Assembly (NCBI GenBank): GCA_030123625.1
Contig: CP126121.1
Coordinates: 1,342,179 to 1,406,178 of the forward strand
DNA: 64,000 nucleotides
Direction: 5' to 3'
From: Nitrospira sp.
GTDB taxonomy: Bacteria; Nitrospirota; Nitrospiria; Nitrospirales; Nitrospiraceae
Under the pieces are notes generated by a model, which saw only the letters and a list, made by a program, of their open reading frames with translations, searched no databases and was not told the origin of the DNA. A program made the translations under genes and the position numbers. Every line of letters starts with the position of its first letter. Within the stretch, counting starts at the first letter, position 1. Shown piece by piece: positions 46,560 through 54,811 of this stretch.

Positions 46560-48272
46560 CTATTTCCGGGCCATCGCCAACGTGACGGGCTCACTCGATG
46601 GCACGCCTAAGTAGCTTAATACCTGTTCCCCGACACGGCTAAACACGGGAGCGGCAACAGCCCCGCCCCACGCCTCACCTTGAGGCTCATCGATAACCAC
46701 AATCATTGCGAGCTGAGGGTTGTCAGCGGGCACGTACCCTGTGAAAGATGCAATAAATCGTGAGGCCGAGTAGGTACCGGTTCGTGGGTCGATCTTTTGG
46801 GCCGTACCGGTTTTCCCAGCCACCCGAAATCCCCGAATAGCCGCCTTGGTCCCGGTGCCGTCCGTGATGACGCCTTCAAGAATCTTCGTCACGCTGCGGG
46901 CCGTTTCCGGAGAAATGACCCGTCGCTTGGCTTGAGGAGGTATCTGCCTAAGGATGTGGCCGTCAGCATCCCGTATTTCTGAAACCACGTATGGTTTCAT
47001 CAACACACCTCCGTTTGCGATGGCTGCAACTGCGGATATCATTTGAAGCGGCGTTACACCGATCTCTTGCCCCATGGAAATAGATGCGACCGAACGGCGC
47101 CCCCACTCTCTTGGATTTCTCACCAATCCGACCCCCTCCCCAGGGAGATCGATCTCCGTTCGCTGTCCGAAACCGAATGCCTGGAGATATCGATAGAGCC
47201 GATCTTCTCCAAGCGCCATACCGGTTTTCGCCGCCCCGATATTGCTGGACTTCTGAATCACCTGGGCAAAGGATACCCATCCCAGCCGCTCATGGTCATG
47301 GATCACGGTGTTCGCGACCGTCATATGGCCATGCTCGCCGAATACCATCGTATTCGGCCTTACCACTCCTTCCTCAATGGCCGCCGCGGCCATCATTGCC
47401 TTCATGGTGGACCCTGGCTCATAGGCATCCGTAAGCGCTCTGTTTCGCCAGCGATCAGGGTTGAGAGCCGACACGGCATTGGGATCAAATCGCGGACTAA
47501 CCGCCATAGCCAACACCGCTCCGGTCTTTGGATTAAGTACAATCATTGTGCCTGACTTTGCCTGCGCACGGCTAACTGCGTCCTCCAGCTCTCTTTCGGC
47601 GATATACTGGATCACCTCATCGATTGTAAGCGTGAGGTTTTGGCCGGGTGTCGGACTCCGTTCCATCATTCCCTTGGGAAACACCGTACGTCCTAAGGCA
47701 TCGCGCTGCAGCACCATCATCCGCTTCTCACCACGCAGGTACGATTCATATCGATGCTCTACACCTTCCAAACCTTCACCATCCATTCCTGAAAAACCCA
47801 GCACATGAGCCAGGAGTGCCCCTTTTGGATAGAACCGTCTCCCTTCCATCACAACCCCAATTCCATCAAGCGGCAAACGATCGAGCCGCCGCCCCTGTTC
47901 AGGGTCCAATTTTCGGGCCAACCACACGAAACTCCGCTCCTGTCGAAGTTTTCGTTCCAACTCATCGGTCCTCACATGCAGAATCGGCGATAACTGCCGG
48001 GCGATCGTGAGAGGACTATCCAACGCGTTTGGGATTCCGAATACGGACGGCACTTCTACATTTATGGCCAGAATCTTGCCGTGTCGGTCGGCAATCGTGC
48101 CGCGCGCCCCTTCCAGCGATACTGTCTTTTGGTGCTGTCGATCCGCTTTGGCCGCAAGTTTCGCCGCTTGCCACACTTGCAATGTGACCAATCGGAACAG
48201 AACCACTCCAAACCCGCATAACAATAACAACAACAGAACATACCGACGACCGCGAGAAAAGGAACCGGTCAC
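46560..48272 (-). CDS. ftsI: Penicillin-binding protein 3 / FtsI transpeptidase
   Basis: The 570-residue protein has a short cytoplasmic start, one membrane segment (residues 11-28), a PBP dimerisation domain and a transpeptidase domain. The three motifs are STMK at 288-291, SSN at 342-344 and KTGT near 470. It crosslinks septal peptidoglycan with FtsW. The first motif reads STMK where STFK is usual. The GTG start overlaps the ftsL stop by 1 nt and has AGGAGG 5 nt upstream. Confidence 0.95.
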   Translation of the reverse strand: MTGSFSRGRRYVLLLLLLCGFGVVLFRLVTLQVWQAAKLAAKADRQHQKTVSLEGARGTIADRHGKILAINVEVPSVFGIPNALDSPLTIARQLSPILHVRTDELERKLRQERSFVWLARKLDPEQGRRLDRLPLDGIGVVMEGRRFYPKGALLAHVLGFSGMDGEGLEGVEHRYESYLRGEKRMMVLQRDALGRTVFPKGMMERSPTPGQNLTLTIDEVIQYIAERELEDAVSRAQAKSGTMIVLNPKTGAVLAMAVSPRFDPNAVSALNPDRWRNRALTDAYEPGSTMKAMMAAAAIEEGVVRPNTMVFGEHGHMTVANTVIHDHERLGWVSFAQVIQKSSNIGAAKTGMALGEDRLYRYLQAFGFGQRTEIDLPGEGVGLVRNPREWGRRSVASISMGQEIGVTPLQMISAVAAIANGGVLMKPYVVSEIRDADGHILRQIPPQAKRRVISPETARSVTKILEGVITDGTGTKAAIRGFRVAGKTGTAQKIDPRTGTYSASRFIASFTGYVPADNPQLAMIVVIDEPQGEAWGGAVAAPVFSRVGEQVLSYLGVPSSEPVTLAMARK

Positions 48273-48604
48273 TAGAACCTCCTGATGGGAAGATAATCCT
48301 TGGCGATCTTCAGCTCAACCTGCACAATATCTGCGGGAGGGGTATAACTTGGCCTGGACTGAACCATAATGATCTGGCCATGTTGAGGCAGACTCATACC
48401 GAGCTTTTCGGTCGCCAATTTCGCGATCCGATCAGCGGCACTCAGTGCCGAAACCTTAACGCGGAGCTCATCCCGTTGACGTTCAAGTAACGTCTTCTCA
48501 CGCTTCAACCGCTCGATTTGGTAACCCATCCGAACCATATCTACGCGCTCCCACACAAACACGAACACGAGACAGAGCCCTAGAAAAACAGTGACGGTCT
48601 TCAT
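48272..48604 (-). CDS. ftsL: FtsL-like cell-division protein
   Basis: The 110-residue protein has one N-terminal membrane segment (about residues 2-20) followed by a heptad coiled coil (IERLKREKTLLERQRDELRVKVSAL in shortened view, about 29-55). This is the FtsL layout. Position between rsmH and ftsI, with a 4-nt ATGA overlap to rsmH, supports it. Sequence alone is not diagnostic for this family. Confidence 0.88.
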   Translation of the reverse strand: MKTVTVFLGLCLVFVFVWERVDMVRMGYQIERLKREKTLLERQRDELRVKVSALSAADRIAKLATEKLGMSLPQHGQIIMVQSRPSYTPPADIVQVELKIAKDYLPIRRF

Positions 48605-49533
48605 GAAAGACCCGTCTTTTGTTGGCGCTCAGCGACTCGTAATTTAGCGCTTCGCGATCGGGGATTCGCTTCACATTCTGTTTTAGAAGGAAAGACCGGT
48701 TTCTTGGTAAGTATCGAAAGGGTCGCTTCCGACCCTTGTGAGAGGGACCGGAATGTATGTTTGACGATACGATCTTCGAGAGAATGAAAGGAAATCGTGC
48801 AGATCCTTCCTCCCGAAGTCAGCACTTCGGTTGCATCTCGAAGCGACGACTCCAATGAGTCCAGTTCATGATTCACTGCAATACGAAGCGCCTGAAATGT
48901 ACGCGTTGCCCAGTGAATCCGTCCGTGGCGATATGATCCCGGCACGGACCGCGCGATGATGGAAACGAGCGCTCCCGTGGTCTCGACCGGACGACATTGC
49001 CTTTCCTGCACGATTGCTCGAGCAATCCGCCTGGCATATCGCTCTTCTCCATACTGAAAGATTATGTCTGCGAGCTCATGTTCAGAACTGCGGTTCACCA
49101 GATCTGTCGCAGTTTTCCCCATCGTTTGATCCATACGCATATCAAGTGGACCCTCTTGCTGAAAGCTGAAACCTCGCGACGGATCATCCAACTGTGGAGA
49201 TGAAACCCCAAAATCGAAGAGCACACCATCGACTTTCGCGATACCTATTTCAGCGAGATGCGACTTCAAGTCCCGATAGTCTCCTTGTCGCAACACAATA
49301 CGATCTCCAAATCGATTTAAGCGCCGCCTACAGAAATCAATTGCCTCAACGTCCTTGTCTAGCCCGATGATCATTGTTCCAGCTGAGGTTGATGTAAGAA
49401 GCATTTCTGCATGCCCACCATACCCCACTGTACAATCCAAAATAGTGATTGATCGCTCAGAGGTTAGCCAAAAACATACTTCCTGACCAAGCACTGGGAC
49501 ATGCAAATTTTTGTGAACAATATTGTCGCCCAC
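48601..49533 (-). CDS. rsmH: 16S rRNA (cytosine1402-N4)-methyltransferase
   Basis: The protein has HVPVLGQEV at its start, the SAM motif DCTVGYGGHAEMLL, GVLFDFGVSSPQLDD, RGFSF and the C-terminal FHSLEDRIVKHTF. It methylates C1402 in 16S rRNA. The open frame extends to a TTG at 49590, but that codon is part of the -35 box of the operon promoter, so it cannot be the start. The GTG at 49533 is the best remaining choice. No mraZ lies upstream. Confidence 0.94.
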   Translation of the reverse strand: MGDNIVHKNLHVPVLGQEVCFWLTSERSITILDCTVGYGGHAEMLLTSTSAGTMIIGLDKDVEAIDFCRRRLNRFGDRIVLRQGDYRDLKSHLAEIGIAKVDGVLFDFGVSSPQLDDPSRGFSFQQEGPLDMRMDQTMGKTATDLVNRSSEHELADIIFQYGEERYARRIARAIVQERQCRPVETTGALVSIIARSVPGSYRHGRIHWATRTFQALRIAVNHELDSLESSLRDATEVLTSGGRICTISFHSLEDRIVKHTFRSLSQGSEATLSILTKKPVFPSKTECEANPRSRSAKLRVAERQQKTGLS

Positions 49534-49562
49534 TCGCTTCCACTTCTTCCCACGCCAGACGA

Positions 49563-49590
49563 AGTATACTCTCGCATTTTTGGTTGTCAA
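49563..49590 (-). promoter_or_regulatory. Strong sigma70-type promoter of the division/cell-wall operon
   Basis: On the minus strand TTGACA (49585-49590), a 16-nt spacer and TATACT (49563-49568) stand 30 nt upstream of the rsmH GTG. Both boxes are close to consensus. It also decides the rsmH start. Confidence 0.75.
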
Positions 49591-49786
49591 CAGACTTTAG
49601 CGTATCGCTAATTATGCAAGAGATGAATTTTACATGCGATGTGGAGCAGACACGTTTTTCGAGTCATTTGCTTTTCAATACAATAGGCTACACCACTTAA
49701 ACCCATGACCAATACCGATAAATTCCACCGATCAAACTCGTAGAGTTTCATTGACTTCAAGGGGGTTTCAATTAGAGAATGTTTTT

Positions 49787-50899
49787 ATGGGTACATGCCA
49801 TTTGGGCCGTTCATACACAAGACTGCTTCTGTTCCTTATCAGTCCACTCCTTTGTTTTGAACAGGCCGGTGCGAAGGACTTCAATCCCGATAACCCTCTT
49901 AACCAACCCGCAGCGGTCTACTGGTGCTCGAACAAGACGCCCGACCAACAGATTTCAACGAAAAGAAGTTCGGGTTGTGAGCCCCTTTACGACCAACAGG
50001 AGGCGGAATCTTTCAGGGAGAATGCGCGCCAACAGGGGTTTGATCTTCCTGAACGCGATCCGATAAAGATCATGGAATTGCAGAATGCAGCCTCAAAATT
50101 TTCAGATCGCTATCGGACATTCGTCTCATGTTGCTTGACTGACAACAGCGCACCCGCAGAAATTGTCGATTTAATCGATGAGGCTAACCATATTCTCAAA
50201 GCGGTACAGCAGAAAGGCATTTACAACTCGTCCGGATTCGGCATCGGCAGCAGAGCAGACGGCAGCCCTGGCATCGGCCCTGGAGATGGAAGTGGAAGCG
50301 GTGGCTTAGGGGGAGGTGCTGGACGAAGTCCCAAGCTTGGTACATTTGCTCGACAATTCACGCTCAGCGAAATTGTCGGAACCGTCGCGCACGCACGTGC
50401 AGACCTGTTTCGACTCAAGGGACGCCTGGATAAATTGAACGAGGCACAGCAAAGTCTCGGCAACGTCGACTATGAAGCCAGCGGCCGGGCCAAAGCGCAG
50501 ATCCAAGAGGATGAAGAGGCGATTAAGAAAGAGTTCAAAGCCAAAAGGCCGCCATCATCAGCACCAACCGGGATGGAGATTCAAGACACGACCTTGCGCT
50601 CACGAATTGGAGGAGACATTGAGGATACCAAGTTAAACTCGCACTTCGGTGCGGACATCGGAGCCTCAGTATCTCCCTACAGCAATGTGGGCGAGTCGCT
50701 TCGCCCGCGCAGAGGGGAGGATGTTCACGACAGCCAACTCCCGCATCGGCCAGGAACGGATGTACAGGACACATCTATGTCCAGCAGCACAGGGTTCGAA
50801 ATCGACGGCGCACAAAATCGGGAAGGATCTTCCACACTTCCGCGACGCGGAGTCGGAGCTTCTATCGGGGATTCCGACCTGAACAGTCGGAGACGATAG
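49787..50899 (+). CDS. Secreted protein with Gly-rich linker and degenerate C-terminal repeats
   Basis: I do not recognise a family. The 370-residue protein has a signal peptide (RLLLFLISPLLCFEQAGA, cleavage near residue 29) and an N-terminal region with several Cys. Next come a Gly/Ser-rich stretch (about residues 145-175) and a helical region. About 110 C-terminal residues contain a loose repeat of about 13 residues, pattern G-x-[DE]-[IV]-x-D-[TS]-x-[LM]-x-S, seen in GMEIQDTTLRSRI, GGDIEDTKLNSHF, GEDVHDSQLPHRP and GTDVQDTSMSSST. It converges with the lipoprotein gene 5 nt away. The ATG at 49787 is a judgement; a TTG at 49751 is also open. Confidence 0.7.
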   Translation: MGTCHLGRSYTRLLLFLISPLLCFEQAGAKDFNPDNPLNQPAAVYWCSNKTPDQQISTKRSSGCEPLYDQQEAESFRENARQQGFDLPERDPIKIMELQNAASKFSDRYRTFVSCCLTDNSAPAEIVDLIDEANHILKAVQQKGIYNSSGFGIGSRADGSPGIGPGDGSGSGGLGGGAGRSPKLGTFARQFTLSEIVGTVAHARADLFRLKGRLDKLNEAQQSLGNVDYEASGRAKAQIQEDEEAIKKEFKAKRPPSSAPTGMEIQDTTLRSRIGGDIEDTKLNSHFGADIGASVSPYSNVGESLRPRRGEDVHDSQLPHRPGTDVQDTSMSSSTGFEIDGAQNREGSSTLPRRGVGASIGDSDLNSRRR

Positions 50900-50904
50900 T
50901 CCAA

Positions 50905-51927
50905 TCACGACTTATCTTTGACTACCGGTATCGGTTCCCACGTCTCCCCAGCATCCTTGCTGCGATACAAACCGCTGCCGTTTGTGCCGGCATAGAAAAC
51001 TTTCGGCTCCGTTGCACTTTGTGCAATTGTTCTGATGTTGGTGGTCACAAACCCGCTGTTGACCAGCTTCCATGTCGCACCGGCATCTTCGCTTCGATGC
51101 ACTCCATCCCGCCCCGTGACGTAGATCGTGCCTCGACGCGCTCCATCGAGCACCATCGCAACGATCATCTGGTCGGAAAGCGACTCTCCGATTCGCTTCC
51201 AAGCCTTGCCTGCATCCGTTGATTTATACAGCCCTGCGAGTGTGGCAGCATAAACGGTATCGGGCTCGTATGGATCGACCAGGATTGAGGTGACGTTCAG
51301 CGCTCGCGACGTTTTCAACATATCCGGCGGAACCAGCCCGTTGTTCATTTTTTCCCAATGGCCGGCCTGATCAACCGATTTATAGACGCCGCCGCTCGTT
51401 CCAGCGTACAGAATGGAAGGCCTGGTCGGATCCATGCCCAGCGTTACGACCATCAACACTTCTTTCATCCCCTCCATTTTCTTCACCCATTGTTCGCCGC
51501 CGTTTTTTGTTTCGAACACGCCCATCGTCGTCGCAAGAAAGATGTGCTGCGCGTCGGAAGGATCAAAGAGAAACTGATTCACGACCGAGGTGATCGTCGC
51601 ATCATCAAGCCCGGAACGCATCGAGACCCAGCGTTGCCCCCCATCATGGCTTTTATAGACGGCATCGCCCTTCGTCCCTGCATAGACCGTCGCCGGATAA
51701 ACAGGATCGATTGCCATGGCGATCACACGGGAGTGACTCATTCCTTTGGAGAGATTCGTCCATGTCCGCCCGCCGTCACGAGTCTTATAAATATAGTCGT
51801 TCGTCGCCACATATATGATATCAGGATTGTTCGGATGAAGTTGAATGACCACGATCGGATCACTGCGATTGCAGCCAAAAATGGAAAACCCAAGCATCAA
51901 AAGCAGAAAGCCGATGAGTGTTTTCAT
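50905..51927 (-). CDS. Lipoprotein with BNR/Ycf48-like beta-propeller repeats
   Basis: The 340-residue protein has a lipoprotein signal (FSIFGC, Cys19). It then has at least six repeats of the BNR/sortilin type, pattern Y-[KR]-[ST]-x-D-[AG]-G-x-x-W. Examples are YKTRDGGRTW, YKSHDGGQRW, YKSTDAGKAW and YRSKDAGETW. This predicts a beta-propeller at the outer or inner membrane face. Related proteins include photosystem II assembly factor Ycf48 and many uncharacterised bacterial lipoproteins. The molecular partner is unknown. Confidence 0.85.
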   Translation of the reverse strand: MKTLIGFLLLMLGFSIFGCNRSDPIVVIQLHPNNPDIIYVATNDYIYKTRDGGRTWTNLSKGMSHSRVIAMAIDPVYPATVYAGTKGDAVYKSHDGGQRWVSMRSGLDDATITSVVNQFLFDPSDAQHIFLATTMGVFETKNGGEQWVKKMEGMKEVLMVVTLGMDPTRPSILYAGTSGGVYKSVDQAGHWEKMNNGLVPPDMLKTSRALNVTSILVDPYEPDTVYAATLAGLYKSTDAGKAWKRIGESLSDQMIVAMVLDGARRGTIYVTGRDGVHRSEDAGATWKLVNSGFVTTNIRTIAQSATEPKVFYAGTNGSGLYRSKDAGETWEPIPVVKDKS

Positions 51928-52070
51928 AAGCAGGCGGGATGAGCGATAAAGAATTCCTGAGAACGGCTTGATTGATCTTCACATGCGCGGATGGAACGAG
52001 CATGCGTTCCCTCCCAGTGCCCCGACAAGGGGACTTGTGCGTTCCGCGAGCAGGGGGGCAAGAGCACTCC

Positions 52071-52568
52071 TCATCGGTAGTTCATAAACTGCAAGTCGAC
52101 TCCGAAATCCTTACTTTTCAAGAATGCGATCGCGGACTGCAATTCATCCTTGCTCTTCCCCAGCACCCGCACCTGCTCGCCCTGAATCTGTGCTTGGACT
52201 TTCAGCTTGGAATCCTTGACCGCCTTTGTGACCTCCTTGGCCTTGTCCGATGCCAAGCCACTTTGAATCTTCGCCACTTGCCGCACAGTCCCACTCAACG
52301 CCGGCTCGATCGCGCCCTGCGTGAACGCTTTCAGCGAGACGCCCCGTTTCACGCATTTCGTTTTAATAATCTCCTGCACCGCCTTGAGCTTGTACTCATC
52401 ATCCGAAACGACGACCAATTCTTTTTCCTTTTCCTTCAGCGTGATCTCTGTCTTCGAGTCCTTGAAGTCGAACCGCTGCTTGATTTCTTTCGTCGCCTGA
52501 TCCAGTGCATTCTTCAGTTCCTGCATATTCACTTCCGACACCACGTCGAATGAAAACTGATCAGCCAT
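52071..52568 (-). CDS. yajQ: YajQ family nucleotide/c-di-GMP-binding protein
   Basis: The 165-residue protein has the YajQ start MADQFSFDVVSEVNMQELKNALDQ, shown here in parts, and the FDFKDSKTEI, KRGVSLKAFTQG and GKSKDELQSAI segments. YajQ binds tRNA/ribosomes in some reports and acts as a c-di-GMP receptor in Xanthomonas. It stands alone here, followed by an inverted-repeat element. Confidence 0.95.
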   Translation of the reverse strand: MADQFSFDVVSEVNMQELKNALDQATKEIKQRFDFKDSKTEITLKEKEKELVVVSDDEYKLKAVQEIIKTKCVKRGVSLKAFTQGAIEPALSGTVRQVAKIQSGLASDKAKEVTKAVKDSKLKVQAQIQGEQVRVLGKSKDELQSAIAFLKSKDFGVDLQFMNYR

Positions 52569-52603
52569 GTGTCAACCCCTTATCTTGCAGCTTATGCGTC
52601 CTA

Positions 52604-52731
52604 CAGATGTTCAAAGAAGGTCTTCCGGTAAGGCCGCTATGAGCAAAGGGGCGAGGCACGCGTCATCGTTGTTTGGCATGTTGAGCCTCTGAGCGATACA
52701 AGAACGCAGCTGGAAGCCTTTTCAACATCCG
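52604..52731. mobile_element. MITE-like inverted-repeat element, copy 3
   Basis: The ends are CAGATGTTCAAAGAAGG (from 52604) and the complement of CGGATGTTGAAAAGG (to 52731). The right half (from about 52679) repeats GTTGAGCCTCTGAGCGAT and AGAACGCAGCTGGAAG of copy 1. The left half matches the right end of copy 2 reversed. As in copy 1, the element is followed by TTA, which is the stop codon of the minus-strand neighbour, here the cstA gene. Confidence 0.65.
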
Positions 52732-54747
52732 TTAGCAGCACCCTGTTCTGTGCGGCAATTTAAACGCCTTCTCTTCATCACGATGAATCGCAGTTTGTAT
52801 CCTCCCAGCAGCCCCGCCGCCTGCCCTCACGACGACTTCACTTGATGTAAACGGCTTCTTCAAGACCACGTAGCCATACCACTGCCTGATACTGTCGCTC
52901 AAGACAATCATGCCCAATACCGCCACCAGTGCCACCAACACCGCGTCCAGATAGAGAGCAACGGCCTGTCCTGCCGCCAATGTTCCGGCTTTCTTCAAGA
53001 ACAGCCAAAACATTTCATACGATCCGGTCAATGTAATCATGCCCACGAAAAGCATCGGCAGCGCCGTCACCCAGAGATAGGGCGACTTCCACATCTTGAT
53101 CAACACCGTTGTCCCAATGCAGAGAGCCAGCATCCCCAGCAGCTGATTCGCCGCACCGAACATCGGCCAAATCGTCGAAATGCTCCCTGTTCCGATCAAA
53201 TAGGCCCAGGCTCCCACGACTAGACCACTGCTCAACAGAACGCCCGGCACCCAGTTCATTCGACGAAAGGGCGCATAGACTCGCCCCGCCATCTCTTGAA
53301 TGAGATACCGCGCCACGCGCGTTCCCGTATCGATCGTCGTGAGAATGAACAAGGCCTCGAACACCAACGCGAACTGATACCAATAGGCCATCCAGCCCGA
53401 CATACCAGGCAACGCCGAGAAGATCGACGCCATCCCGACCGCCAAGGATACGGCGCCGCCTGGACGCCCCGCCACATCTACCTCGACCAATTGGGACAGT
53501 TCGGAAATTCGTGCCGGTGGAAACCCTATCGCTGTCAATGTCTCTGTGCCTACTGTCGTATTGATTGCCAGGTAATCGCCGGGAATCAACACTGAGGCCG
53601 CAATCAACGCCATCACGCCGACAAAACTTTCCAGCAGCATCGCTGCGTACCCCACCACGGCCTGCGACTCCTGCTCGATCATCTTGGGCGTCGTGCCTGA
53701 TGAGACGAGCGAATGGAAACCCGAGATCGCTCCGCAGGCGATCGTAATGAAGAGAAATGGGAAGAGTGTGCCGGGAATAATCGGCCCCCCTCCGCTGGCA
53801 AAAGTCGTCACTCGCGGCATTTCAATCGTCGGCGCCATCAGGATGACGCCGAATCCGAGCAGAAACACGACCCCAAGCTTCATGAAGGTCGAGAGATAGC
53901 CTCTCGGTACCAACAACATCCATCCCGGCAACACCGAGGCGAGAAAGCCATAGCCGGCTAGGAGCCAGATCAGCGCCGGTTTGTCGAATTCGAAGAGCCA
54001 CGCATAGGAAGACTGTGCGACGACACGGCCGAACAGTACCGCCCCAATCAGCAGGACAATGCCAAGCACCGACACTTCCGCCACCGCACCGGAACGAAAC
54101 TTCTGCAGATACACGCCCATGAGAAAGCCAATCGGTATCGTCATCGCAATCGTAAACGTGCCCCAGGCATTATGATAGAGGGCATTCACGACGGCGAACC
54201 CCAATCCCGCCAATGCCACCACGACAATAAAGAGTACCGCTATTGCCGTTGCCGTGCCGGTGATCGAGCCCAATTCATCATGCGCAATTTCAGGTAGCGA
54301 GCGCCCGTTGCGTCTCATGGAGGCCACCAGAATGATGAAATCCTGCACCGCTCCGGCAAGCACCGCGCCAATCACCAGCCAAAGAAACCCGGGGAGAAAA
54401 CCAAACTGCGCCGCCAAGACCGGACCAAGCAAGGGCCCCGCCCCTGCAATCGCCGCAAAGTGGTGGCCGAATAGCACGACCTTGTTGGTGGGGTGAAAAT
54501 TCACGCCGTCATTCAGCCGCACCGCAGGTGTCACATGCTGATTATTGAGTTCGACGACTTGCCTGGCAATCCAGCGGCCATAGAACCGATAGGCCAGCAC
54601 ATAAATGCAGGCAGCCGCCACAACCAGCCAAAGACCGTTCACCTTTTCTTCAGGACTGATGAACCCTGCGACCTGCGCAAGAGCCAAGGCACCAAGTAGC
54701 GACAAAATTATCCAAAGCACAACCTGTGCGATTTTCATGCGCGGCAT
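52732..54747 (-). CDS. cstA: CstA-family carbon starvation / pyruvate-peptide transporter
   Basis: The protein of about 670 residues has some 16 hydrophobic segments and the CstA pattern: FHPTNKVVLFGHHFAAIAGAGPLLGPVLA shown in parts, the GFHSLVSSGTTPKM segment and GANQLLGMLAL. CstA and BtsT proteins take up peptides or pyruvate during starvation. The ATG at 54747 is chosen; 54738 is also possible. The last codons and the stop lie next to an inverted-repeat element. Confidence 0.93.
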   Translation of the reverse strand: MPRMKIAQVVLWIILSLLGALALAQVAGFISPEEKVNGLWLVVAAACIYVLAYRFYGRWIARQVVELNNQHVTPAVRLNDGVNFHPTNKVVLFGHHFAAIAGAGPLLGPVLAAQFGFLPGFLWLVIGAVLAGAVQDFIILVASMRRNGRSLPEIAHDELGSITGTATAIAVLFIVVVALAGLGFAVVNALYHNAWGTFTIAMTIPIGFLMGVYLQKFRSGAVAEVSVLGIVLLIGAVLFGRVVAQSSYAWLFEFDKPALIWLLAGYGFLASVLPGWMLLVPRGYLSTFMKLGVVFLLGFGVILMAPTIEMPRVTTFASGGGPIIPGTLFPFLFITIACGAISGFHSLVSSGTTPKMIEQESQAVVGYAAMLLESFVGVMALIAASVLIPGDYLAINTTVGTETLTAIGFPPARISELSQLVEVDVAGRPGGAVSLAVGMASIFSALPGMSGWMAYWYQFALVFEALFILTTIDTGTRVARYLIQEMAGRVYAPFRRMNWVPGVLLSSGLVVGAWAYLIGTGSISTIWPMFGAANQLLGMLALCIGTTVLIKMWKSPYLWVTALPMLFVGMITLTGSYEMFWLFLKKAGTLAAGQAVALYLDAVLVALVAVLGMIVLSDSIRQWYGYVVLKKPFTSSEVVVRAGGGAAGRIQTAIHRDEEKAFKLPHRTGCC

Positions 54748-54811
54748 AGTACCACAATCATCCAAGCCTGTACTCTTATCCCGCATATGTACATCGGATT
54801 GACGGCTCGGT

